From: Clostridia bacterium
GTDB taxonomy: Bacteria > Bacillota > Clostridia > Oscillospirales > UBA644
Direction: 5' to 3'
DNA: 27,770 nucleotides
NCBI GenBank assembly: GCA_017424085.1
Contig: JAFPBP010000079.1
Coordinates: forward strand, 1-27,770
A program made the position numbers and the translations under genes. Shown piece after piece: positions 22,230 through 27,770 of this stretch (position 1 is the first letter of the stretch; each line of letters starts with the position of its first letter). The notes under the pieces are model-generated. The model did no database searches, was not told where the DNA came from, and was given only the letters and a program-made list of their open reading frames with translations.

Positions 22230-23245
22230 GCGAGAAATATCTTGTCAATCCGTCGCCCCACTACCGTTGCGGCGATACTACCCCTTCCATCATGCGGGAC
22301 GTGATTATTTCCATGCTCCCCGTGCTGGGCGGAGCGGTGGTCTTTTTCGGATTCCGTTCCCTGATGCTTACGCTGGTCAGCGTGGCTGCGTGCATCGCCT
22401 TTGAAAGCCTGTTCAATCTGATCACCAAGCGGAAAAACACCGTAGGAGATCTTTCTGCCGTGGTAACGGGCATGATCCTTGCGTTCAATCTGCCTGTGGT
22501 TACTCCCTATTGGATGGTTGTGATCGGTGCCTTCTTTGCCATCGTCGTGGTCAAATGCCTCTTCGGGGGCATCGGGAAAAACTTCCTGAATCCCGCGTTG
22601 GCTGCCCGTGCCTTCCTGTTCTCCTGGCCCACCATTATGACCACCTTCACCAAGCCCATGCAGGAGATTTATTATCAATTCTCCTTCGTCTTCGGCGAGC
22701 CCATGTTCGTGGACGGCGTGGTGTCCGAGTCTGTGGACGCCATTTCGGGTGCAACCGCTCTGAAGAGTCTGAAGGAAGGGGTCCTGCCCGATATCGAGCT
22801 TTGGGATCTTTTCATCGGAAACGTTCCCGGAAGCATCGGCGAAACCTCGGCGCTTCTGATCCTTGTAGGGTTCGTTTATCTTCTGTGCCGCAAGGTCATC
22901 CGCTGGCACATTCCCGTCTGCTATCTGGGAACCGTGGCGCTTCTTACATATCTGTTCCCCGCAGCGGGCATTGACAATCTGACTTACATGGGATACGAGC
23001 TGCTCAGCGGCGGTCTGATGCTGGGTGCCGTATTTATGGCGACCGACTATACGACCTCGCCTCTGACCCGACGCGGCAAGGTGATCTATGCCGTGGGGTG
23101 CGGGCTTTTGACCGTTGTTCTGCGGACCTTTGGAGATTTCCCCGAGGCGGTCAGCTATTCCATTCTGATTATGAACGTGATGACTCTGGTGCTTGACCGT
23201 TATCTCAAGCCCCGTCGTTACGGGATCGGAGGGGAGCACGCATGA
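22226..23245 (+). CDS. rnfD: Rnf complex subunit RnfD
   Basis: 339 residues from the ATG at 22226, which overlaps the rnfC stop (SD GGAAGGAG). Polytopic membrane subunit related to NqrB, with about eight to ten helices. The covalent FMN attachment motif SGAT is at 174-177 (Thr177) in DAISGATALK. Conserved GKNFLNPALAARAFLFSWP (118-136) and the C-terminal ATDYTTSPLTRRG match the family. Coupled by ATGA to rnfG. Confidence 0.97.
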   Translation: MSEKYLVNPSPHYRCGDTTPSIMRDVIISMLPVLGGAVVFFGFRSLMLTLVSVAACIAFESLFNLITKRKNTVGDLSAVVTGMILAFNLPVVTPYWMVVIGAFFAIVVVKCLFGGIGKNFLNPALAARAFLFSWPTIMTTFTKPMQEIYYQFSFVFGEPMFVDGVVSESVDAISGATALKSLKEGVLPDIELWDLFIGNVPGSIGETSALLILVGFVYLLCRKVIRWHIPVCYLGTVALLTYLFPAAGIDNLTYMGYELLSGGLMLGAVFMATDYTTSPLTRRGKVIYAVGCGLLTVVLRTFGDFPEAVSYSILIMNVMTLVLDRYLKPRRYGIGGEHA

Positions 23246-23784
23246 AGCAGATCGTATCTCTCAGCATCCGTCTGGCGCTTTTCGTGGCGGTTGTGACGGC
23301 AATGCTTTCCTGGGTTAATATCCTGACCCGCGATATCATCGCACAGCGCCGTGCCGCAGAAGGGGAGGCTGCCCGTTCGAGCTTGATGAGCGGCACCTTT
23401 GTGCAGCTGGATTCCGAGATCCCCGAGGAATTCTCCGACGGGATCACCGCCGTTTACCGTGCGGAGAAGGACGGCGTATTCGTCGGCTATTGCTTTGACG
23501 TTACGGTAAAGGGCTATAATGAGATCCAAATGATCGTCGGAGTTTTTGCCGACGGGTCGGTGGCGGGCGTCAAGATCCTTTCGCAGACCGAAACGCCCGG
23601 AATCGGCTCCAAGGTCGTGGACGAATCGGGAGCCTATCTTCCTCAATTCGTAAATCTTCCTTCCTCGGGCATTGATTCCGTTGTTGCGATCAGCGGGGCA
23701 ACCTTGTCCTCCGAGGGCGTTCGGGACGGTGTTCGTGTTGCTGCGGCGTATGCAGCCGCATTGTCGGAAAGTGAGGTGGAGTGA
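23242..23784 (+). CDS. rnfG: Rnf complex subunit RnfG
   Basis: 180 residues. Single N-terminal membrane helix (about 8-27) followed by an extracytoplasmic FMN-binding domain. Covalent FMN site SGAT at 151-154 (Thr154) in AISGATLSSEGV; upstream TETPGIGSKV is the family's TPG.G motif. It starts within the rnfD stop by ATGA, and its own stop overlaps the SD of rnfE. NqrC-related. Confidence 0.97.
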   Translation: MKQIVSLSIRLALFVAVVTAMLSWVNILTRDIIAQRRAAEGEAARSSLMSGTFVQLDSEIPEEFSDGITAVYRAEKDGVFVGYCFDVTVKGYNEIQMIVGVFADGSVAGVKILSQTETPGIGSKVVDESGAYLPQFVNLPSSGIDSVVAISGATLSSEGVRDGVRVAAAYAAALSESEVE

Positions 23785-23786
23785 TC

Positions 23787-24413
23787 ATGTCTGAAAAGAA
23801 ACCCCCTTCGGTAAAAGAGATCTTCCGTGACGGACTTTTGGACCGTAACCCCATTTTCGTTCAGCTGTTGGGCATGTGCTCCACGCTGGCGATCTCCACG
23901 TCGGTGCTCAACGGCATCGGTATGGGGCTGAGCGTTACCTTCGTTCTGATCCTGTCCAATCTTTTTATTTCCGTATTTCGTAAAGCCATTCCCTCCAAGA
24001 TCCGCATTGCCTCGTATATCGTCATCATCGCGGGCTTCGTGACGGTGGTCGATATGCTTTTGCAGGCGTTTATTCCCTCTCTTGCAAGCTCCTTGGGCTT
24101 GTTTATCCCTTTGATCGTCGTGAACTGTCTGATCCTCGCCCGTGCCGAAAGCTTTGCTTCCCGCCACGGACCCCTCCCGTCCCTCGTGGACGGACTTGCC
24201 ATGGGGCTCGGCTATACGGTGGCGTTGGTCATCATTTCTGCCATCCGTGAGCTTCTGGGCAACGGGACTCTGCTCGGCATCCGCGTTCTCCCCGATGCCT
24301 ATTCTCCCGCAGTTCTTGTGATCTCTCCCGTGGGCGGATTTTTGATCCTCGGCGCTTTGATCGCGCTGGTGGAATGGATCCGCAGACTGCAGAGAAAGAA
24401 AAAGGAGGGTTGA
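23787..24413 (+). CDS. rnfE: Rnf complex subunit RnfE
   Basis: 208 residues from the ATG at 23787; a GTG two codons earlier (23781) is possible. Integral membrane subunit, NqrD-like, with about six helices. Typical motifs LLDRNPIFVQLLGMCSTLAIS (first part) and FIPLIVVNCLILARAESFAS, where the Cys belongs to the membrane 2Fe-2S site shared with RnfA. SD GGAG. Basic C-terminus RRLQRKKKEG. Confidence 0.96.
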   Translation: MSEKKPPSVKEIFRDGLLDRNPIFVQLLGMCSTLAISTSVLNGIGMGLSVTFVLILSNLFISVFRKAIPSKIRIASYIVIIAGFVTVVDMLLQAFIPSLASSLGLFIPLIVVNCLILARAESFASRHGPLPSLVDGLAMGLGYTVALVIISAIRELLGNGTLLGIRVLPDAYSPAVLVISPVGGFLILGALIALVEWIRRLQRKKKEG

Positions 24414-24416
24414 TCC

Positions 24417-24992
24417 ATGGCGAATATTCTCATGCTTGCCCTTTCCGCAATTCTCATCGAAAACTTCGTTTTCGTAAAATTCTACGGCATCTGCCCCTTC
24501 CTTGGAGTTTCTCAAAAGGTGGAGACCGCTGTGGGCATGGGGCTTGCGGTAACCTTTACCATGACCATTGCCTCGGCATTGACCTGGCCCGTGTATCATT
24601 TTATTCTCGTTCCCCTGGAGCTGGAATATCTTGAGACCATTGCCTTTATTCTCCTGATCGCCTGCTTGGTTCAATTCATCGAAATGTTCCTTCAGAAATC
24701 CATTCCCTCTCTGTATTCCGCGCTGGGAATCTACCTCCCGCTGATCACCACCAATTGTGCGGTTCTGGGGGTTGCGCTTCTGAACGTTCAGGAGGGCTTC
24801 AACTTCATCGAATCCACCGTTTACGGATTTGCCGCAGGGCTTGGATTCCTGCTTGCCATCTTCCTGTTGGCTCTCATTCGGGAGCGCATCGAATTTGCAA
24901 GGATCCCCAAATCCTTCCGCGGCGTTCCCATCGCCTTGATTGCGGGAGGACTGCTCGCATTGGCGTTCAGCGGTCTTCGTATTTCGCTTTAA
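24417..24992 (+). CDS. rnfA: Rnf complex subunit RnfA
   Basis: 191 residues. NqrE-like membrane subunit with six helices. Conserved ENFVFVKFYGICPFLGVS (about 17-34) and LPLITTNCAVLGVALL (about 107-122) each supply cysteines for the intramembrane 2Fe-2S cluster formed with RnfE. AAAGGAGGG is seven bases before the ATG. Three bases after rnfE, 13 before rnfB. Confidence 0.97.
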   Translation: MANILMLALSAILIENFVFVKFYGICPFLGVSQKVETAVGMGLAVTFTMTIASALTWPVYHFILVPLELEYLETIAFILLIACLVQFIEMFLQKSIPSLYSALGIYLPLITTNCAVLGVALLNVQEGFNFIESTVYGFAAGLGFLLAIFLLALIRERIEFARIPKSFRGVPIALIAGGLLALAFSGLRISL

Positions 24993-25005
24993 GGGAGGTT
25001 TGATT

Positions 25006-25854
25006 ATGCTGCAAGATCTTCCCATGGGGCTTGAGATTCTGTATACCGTACTGATCCTCGCCTCCATCGCTCTCGTTCTCGGTGCTCTTCTTGCCGTTGC
25101 GGCAAAGATCTTTGCCGTTCGTAAGGATCCCCGTATCGATAAGATTATCGATTGCCTTGCCGGCGCCAACTGCGGCGGTTGCGGCTACAGCGGCTGTGCC
25201 GCTTATGCCCGTGCCATCGTGGAGGACGGTGCCGAGGTTGGGCAATGCCCCGTATGTGACGCTGAAAGCTCTCAGGCGATCGCCGATATTATGGGCGTTG
25301 AGGTCAAGCACCCCGTCCGCCGTCGCGCTCAGGTCATGTGCAGTGGCGTGCATGGCGCCGCGTCGTATAAATATCTGTACCGAGGCTTGGCGGATTGTCA
25401 TTCGGTCGCCCGTCTCGGAAACGGTCCCCGCGAGTGCTCTCACGGGTGCATCGGCTTGGGCTCCTGCGTTTCTGCCTGCGCCTTTGACGCCATTCACGTG
25501 AAGGACGGCGTTGCCATTGTGGATTACGATAAGTGCCGTGCCTGCGGCATGTGCGTTTCCGCCTGTCCTCAGCATATTATCGAGCTGGTTCCCTTTGAAT
25601 CCCGCTATTGGATCGGCTGTGGCTCCCACGATAAGGGGAACGTGGTTCGGTCTTACTGCGACAAGGGATGCATCAGCTGCGGTCTTTGCGTCCGCAACTG
25701 TCCCAACCATGCCATCACCATGAATGAAAATATTGCCCGCATCAACTATGATCTTTGCACCAGCTGCGGCCTGTGCATGTCCAAGTGCCCCCGTCACATC
25801 ATTTACGACGGCTACGGTCCCGACGGCAAGCCCGGAGTGGAGATCAAGCAATGA
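25006..25854 (+). CDS. rnfB: Rnf complex subunit RnfB (polyferredoxin)
   Basis: 282 residues from the ATG at 25006 (SD GGGAGG); an upstream in-frame ATG lies inside rnfA. N-terminal membrane helix (about 10-33), a 4Fe-4S domain with Cys56, Cys59, Cys64, Cys81, then two ferredoxin pairs: Cys148/154/158 with 177/180/183/187, and Cys222/225/228/232 with 251/254/257/261. RnfB accepts electrons from reduced ferredoxin. The clostridial signature CSHGCIGLGSCVSAC is present. Its stop overlaps the ATG of a 45-residue membrane protein. Confidence 0.97.
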   Translation: MLQDLPMGLEILYTVLILASIALVLGALLAVAAKIFAVRKDPRIDKIIDCLAGANCGGCGYSGCAAYARAIVEDGAEVGQCPVCDAESSQAIADIMGVEVKHPVRRRAQVMCSGVHGAASYKYLYRGLADCHSVARLGNGPRECSHGCIGLGSCVSACAFDAIHVKDGVAIVDYDKCRACGMCVSACPQHIIELVPFESRYWIGCGSHDKGNVVRSYCDKGCISCGLCVRNCPNHAITMNENIARINYDLCTSCGLCMSKCPRHIIYDGYGPDGKPGVEIKQ

Positions 25855-25988
25855 AGCGTACCTGGTCCTATCATAGGTCGGAGGGAAGCCGAAAGCGGCG
25901 GGTGATTCTGATCATTGCCTGCATCGTCTGCTTTCTCCTCGGCTTCTTCGCCGCCCATCCCGTCTTTGAACTGCTGGGATTGCTCTGA
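25851..25988 (+). CDS. 45-residue single-helix protein coupled to rnfB
   Basis: 45 residues. Family not recognised. It starts by ATGA overlap with rnfB, with no spacing of its own, so translation is coupled to rnfB. The N-terminus is strongly basic (MKRTWSYHRSEGSRKRR), followed by one membrane helix (about VILIIACIVCFLLGFFAA) and a short tail HPVFELLGLL, predicting an N-in orientation. The operon terminator follows 14 bp later. Position at the end of rnfCDGEAB suggests an accessory or assembly subunit, but nothing in the sequence proves a role. Confidence 0.75.
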   Translation: MKRTWSYHRSEGSRKRRVILIIACIVCFLLGFFAAHPVFELLGLL

Positions 25989-26002
25989 TCCCGTCATGAA
26001 TT

Positions 26003-26040
26003 ACCTCCCCGAGGCATAGAATCTCGGGGAGGTGTTTTTT
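26003..26040 (+). terminator. Terminator of the rnf operon, overlapping the next gene's SD
   Basis: 11-bp perfect stem ACCTCCCCGAG (26003-26013) with CTCGGGGAGGT (26023-26033), 9-nt loop, then G and six T. The 3' arm contains GGGGAGG, eight bases before the ATG at 26041, so the hairpin also hides a ribosome binding site. Confidence 0.9.
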
Positions 26041-26481
26041 ATGAAAAAAAATTACTTTTATGCAACCGTGGAGGAGGAATTTATGCTGTTGTCCCGCATT
26101 TGCGCCGAGATGCCCGTCTCTGATGCGCAAGGGGTTGCCCGACAGATAAAACAGCGCCATTTTGCCCTGTGTCGCCGCTTGATCGGAGATTTTGTCACCC
26201 CTGCGGAGCGTGTGGATATTCTGGCGATTTCCGAGGGGATCTGCCGTGTGGCGGATGCGCTGAAGGCTTCGCCGTTGCCCGCCTCGGAGCTTCGGAGAGT
26301 TCGGGAAAGCTCAGCACTTCTGGGAACCTCTCCCTTTCGGTTTGACGGCTCTGCCGTCTCCCGCAGGGAACAGTTTCTGACCCTTTGGAATGCTCCTCTC
26401 TCCCGAGACTCCGAGACGGTCTTCTCTGCGTTGGACCGCCTTTCCTCGGATCTTCTGAGGGCGGCTGTGAGAAATGCATAG
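26041..26481 (+). CDS. PhoU/DUF47-like helical protein (hypothetical)
   Basis: 146 residues, predicted mostly alpha-helical and cytosolic. The segment FVTPAERVDILAISEGICRVADAL (about 58-81) resembles the PhoU/DUF47 pattern 'F.TP.ER.DI..L.E.ID.I.D', and MKKNYFYATVEEE resembles the start of those proteins. It is shorter than the usual ~200 residues. DUF47 proteins normally accompany Pit phosphate transporters, which are absent here. The start at 26041 has its SD inside the terminator hairpin. An alternative ATG at 26083 has GAGGAGG five bases upstream and may be used instead. Codon use matches neighbours. A GTG at 26032 lies in the hairpin and is unlikely. Confidence 0.65.
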   Translation: MKKNYFYATVEEEFMLLSRICAEMPVSDAQGVARQIKQRHFALCRRLIGDFVTPAERVDILAISEGICRVADALKASPLPASELRRVRESSALLGTSPFRFDGSAVSRREQFLTLWNAPLSRDSETVFSALDRLSSDLLRAAVRNA

Positions 26482-26613
26482 AATCCGAAAATGTATTTTA
26501 TTCGTTGCATACATTTCCTCTTTTTGAGATCATGCGCAAAAAAGCGCGGATCTTAGCGAAAAAAGCGGTCTTGTGCAAAATGCCGAAGAAGTTTTCCAAC
26601 ATTGAATATACAT

Positions 26614-26652
26614 AACTGTTGAAAACCCTGTGGAAAGCGTTCAAAACCGCTG
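26614..26652 (+). repeat. DnaA-box module, copy A
   Basis: 39 bp beginning AACTGTTGAAAAC and ending TTCAAAACCGCTG. It matches copy B (26832-26871) at 33 positions with one single-base indel. The starts of the two copies are 218 bp apart, same orientation. Confidence 0.75.
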
Positions 26653-26831
26653 ATCTACCCACTTTTTTCCACTTTGGGAAATTTCGGGAAATGTTCCGAA
26701 AAAAGTCATTGACAGCGCGTTTTGCTTGATACAAACACGTTTTTTCTTTTTGTCAATGTTTTTTCGGCACCTTGATAAAAGAGATTCTATGCAAAACCGT
26801 ACCGTGCGTTTCGAACACCAAAACGGTATAA

Positions 26832-26871
26832 AACCGTGGATAACTCTGTGGAAAACGTGCAAAACCCGCTG
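26832..26871 (+). repeat. DnaA-box module, copy B
   Basis: 40 bp beginning AACCGTGGATAAC and ending GCAAAACCCGCTG. Its first two nonamers match the DnaA consensus better than those of copy A (8/9 each). Confidence 0.75.
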
Positions 26872-27005
26872 GTTTCAACGGATTGCTGAGCGTTTTGATT
26901 GTGGAAAACCCCTCTTTGGACTGTTCGGATTTGTCGTCGAAGGCAGAAAAAGATGAAAAAAACCGAGAAATCGTAAGAAGTTCTTATTTATGTTTCAAAT
27001 AGCCC

Positions 27006-27034
27006 TTTACAAACGCATTAAAATGTGATATAAT
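27006..27034 (+). promoter_or_regulatory. Sigma-A promoter of degV (extended -10)
   Basis: TTTACA (27006-27011), 17-nt spacer, TATAAT (27029-27034) preceded by TGA. Located in an AT-only run that continues to 27058. Confidence 0.85.
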
Positions 27035-27059
27035 ATTATATATTATAATTATATAATAC

Positions 27060-27083
27060 GGCTTTGCGCCCTTTTGCAGAGCC
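27060..27083 (+). repeat. Leader hairpin before the degV SD
   Basis: GGCTTTGC (27060-27067) pairs with GCAGAGCC (27076-27083) through 8 bp including one G-U, 8-nt loop. It ends directly before the GGAAGGAG SD of degV; no U-tract. Confidence 0.5.
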
Positions 27084-27101
27084 CGGAAGGAGAATTATAT
27101 C

Positions 27102-27770
27102 ATGAAAATTAAGATCACCGCGGAAAGTACGCTTGATATGACCGAAGAGCAGCTTGCTCAATTCGGAATCACCAAAATTCCTCTCACCGTTCAGCTTGGG
27201 GACGAGACGCACACCGACGGTGTGGATCTGGACGCCGAGGGCATCTTCAGCTACGTGGCAAAGACGGGGATCCTCCCCAAGACCTGCGCCGTCCCTCCCG
27301 TGCAGTTCGAAGACTTTTTCCGTGAACAATTGGATGCGGGCTACGATGCCGTGATCCATTTCTGTATCAGCTCCAAGCTTTCCTCCTGCTATCAGAACGC
27401 CTGCCTTGCCGCCGAGGAGGTAGAGAACGTATACGTGGTCGATACCCTGTCCCTTTCCTCCGGTATGGCTCTTCTTGCCATCGAAGCTGCCGAACTGGCT
27501 GCCAAGGAGGATGCCGACGCTGCTGCCATCGCCGAGACCTGCCGCACCCTTGCGGGCAAGCTGAACGCTTCCTTCGTTCTGGGCGATCTGGAATACATGC
27601 GTAAGGGCGGCAGATGCTCCGCCGTGGAAATGTTCGGTGCGAATCTGCTCAAGCTTCGTCCCGTTCTCGAGATGAAGGATGGCTCTCTGGGCGTCTGCAA
27701 TAAGCTGCGCGGTCCCTTGACCAAGGTCACCACCTCTTACATCGCCGAGCGTCTGGCAGGGAAGAAGATC
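27102..27770 (+). CDS. degV: DegV family fatty-acid-binding protein (3' end outside the window)
   Basis: 223 codons are visible and the frame is open to the window edge; the family is about 280-290 residues. DegV/FakB proteins bind a fatty acid and present it to the kinase FakA for phospholipid synthesis. Seen: N-terminal MKIKITAESTLDMTEEQLAQFGI, the IPL.V pattern with GVDLDAEGIFSYV, PKTCAVPPVQFEDFF, VIHFCISSKLSSCYQNA, VYVVDTLSLSSGMALL and LEYMRKGGRCSAVEMFGANLLKLRPVLEM, all typical of the family. GGAAGGAG precedes the ATG. The start has TAESTLD where many members have TDSTADL. Confidence 0.94.
   Translation, partial: MKIKITAESTLDMTEEQLAQFGITKIPLTVQLGDETHTDGVDLDAEGIFSYVAKTGILPKTCAVPPVQFEDFFREQLDAGYDAVIHFCISSKLSSCYQNACLAAEEVENVYVVDTLSLSSGMALLAIEAAELAAKEDADAAAIAETCRTLAGKLNASFVLGDLEYMRKGGRCSAVEMFGANLLKLRPVLEMKDGSLGVCNKLRGPLTKVTTSYIAERLAGKKI

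Larger units (their letters stand above)
26591..26908 (-). other. Cluster of DnaA-box-like sequences (origin-like)
   Basis: Compared with TTATNCACA (minus strand unless stated): 26617-26625 TTTTCAACA (7/9), 26629-26637 CTTTCCACA (7/9), 26665-26673 plus strand TTTTCCACT (7/9), 26835-26843 TTATCCACG (8/9), 26847-26855 TTTTCCACA (8/9), 26856-26864 TTTTGCACG (7/9), 26900-26908 TTTTCCACA (8/9). Five of the seven lie in the two copies of the repeated module, all in one orientation with 12-nt start-to-start spacing between the first two of each copy. dnaA, dnaN and rpmH are not in the window. Confidence 0.5.
26482..27101. other. 620-bp gene-free, AT-rich region with DnaA-box-like array
   Basis: No frame here has both an SD and a credible protein; the open frames of about 75 codons on both strands overlap each other and are rich in Phe, Arg and Lys as expected from random AT-rich DNA. 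The region holds DnaA-box-like nonamers, a duplicated 40-bp module, a 22-bp A-rich tandem repeat (26534-26573), an inverted repeat CATTGACA/TGTCAATG (26707-26714, 26751-26758), and an AT-rich run (27015-27058) that includes the degV promoter. Confidence 0.7.

Noticed and set aside
23643..25169. 508-codon open frame antisense to rnfG-rnfE-rnfA
   Set aside because: Covers three recognised, tightly packed rnf genes; the composition (Asn/Gln/Arg/Gly-rich) is that of a shadow frame.
26795..26835. T-loop-like GTGTTCGAAAC on the minus strand suggesting a tRNA
   Set aside because: No cloverleaf can be built around it and no CCA end or D-loop signature is present.
26591..26908. Calling the DnaA-box-like array the confirmed chromosomal origin
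   Set aside because: No dnaA, dnaN or rpmH is present and gene orientation on the left argues against it; kept as a candidate only.
26498..26956. Three frames of 73-78 codons in the gene-free region
   Set aside because: They overlap one another on both strands, lack SD sequences, and cover the DnaA-box-like repeats; the translations are Phe/Arg/Lys-rich without pattern.

Overview
The window looks like chromosomal DNA from a Gram-positive anaerobe of the class Clostridia, probably an uncultured gut lineage near Oscillospirales or Christensenellales. The evidence is a complete clostridial-type Rnf complex in the order C-D-G-E-A-B, the Bacillus/Clostridium housekeeping cluster yicC-remA-gmk-rpoZ-priA-def-fmt-...-rlmN-prpC-prkC-rsgA-thiN, the holB-ricT pair, an EndoA-type MazF and DegV. 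Codons ending in G or C dominate, purine-rich Shine-Dalgarno (SD) sites are strong, and ATGA stop/start overlaps are common. No phage, IS element, CRISPR, tRNA or rRNA is visible. The lineage is an inference from gene content only.

Region 1 (1-4565): on the minus strand, a small four-helix membrane protein and a PMCA/SERCA-like P-type ATPase. The ATPase is preceded by a yybP-ykoY (Mn2+) riboswitch with its own terminator and promoter, so the pump is best read as a Mn2+ (or Mn2+/Ca2+) exporter. A divergent promoter drives mutY on the plus strand, which ends in a strong terminator.

Region 2 (4600-16290): a compact plus-strand run of 13 genes covering RNA decay, DNA-binding regulation, GMP kinase, RNAP omega, replication restart, N-formyl-Met handling, a membrane zinc protease, rRNA methylation, PP2C/PASTA-kinase signalling, ribosome assembly GTPase and thiamine pyrophosphokinase. 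coaBC, rsmB and rpe, which often sit in this cluster, are absent from it. A 36-residue Cys-tailed membrane peptide follows.

Region 3 (16287-20755): an orphan MazF toxin (minus), purC alone with its own promoter and terminator (plus), a minus-strand Dabb-holB-ricT operon, and yigZ (plus).

Region 4 (20800-26481): the rnfCDGEAB operon, encoding the ion-pumping ferredoxin:NAD+ oxidoreductase, ends with a translationally coupled 45-residue one-helix protein. The terminator hairpin after it carries, in its 3' arm, the SD sequence of the next gene, a PhoU/DUF47-like protein.

Region 5 (26482-27770): about 620 bp without a convincing gene holds a cluster of DnaA-box-like sequences organised as a duplicated ~40-bp module. 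An AT-rich stretch follows, which also contains the promoter of a degV gene cut by the window end. There is no dnaA here, and most genes to the left point toward this region, so it is more likely a DnaA-binding or titration locus than a confirmed oriC. It is the most unusual element of the window.
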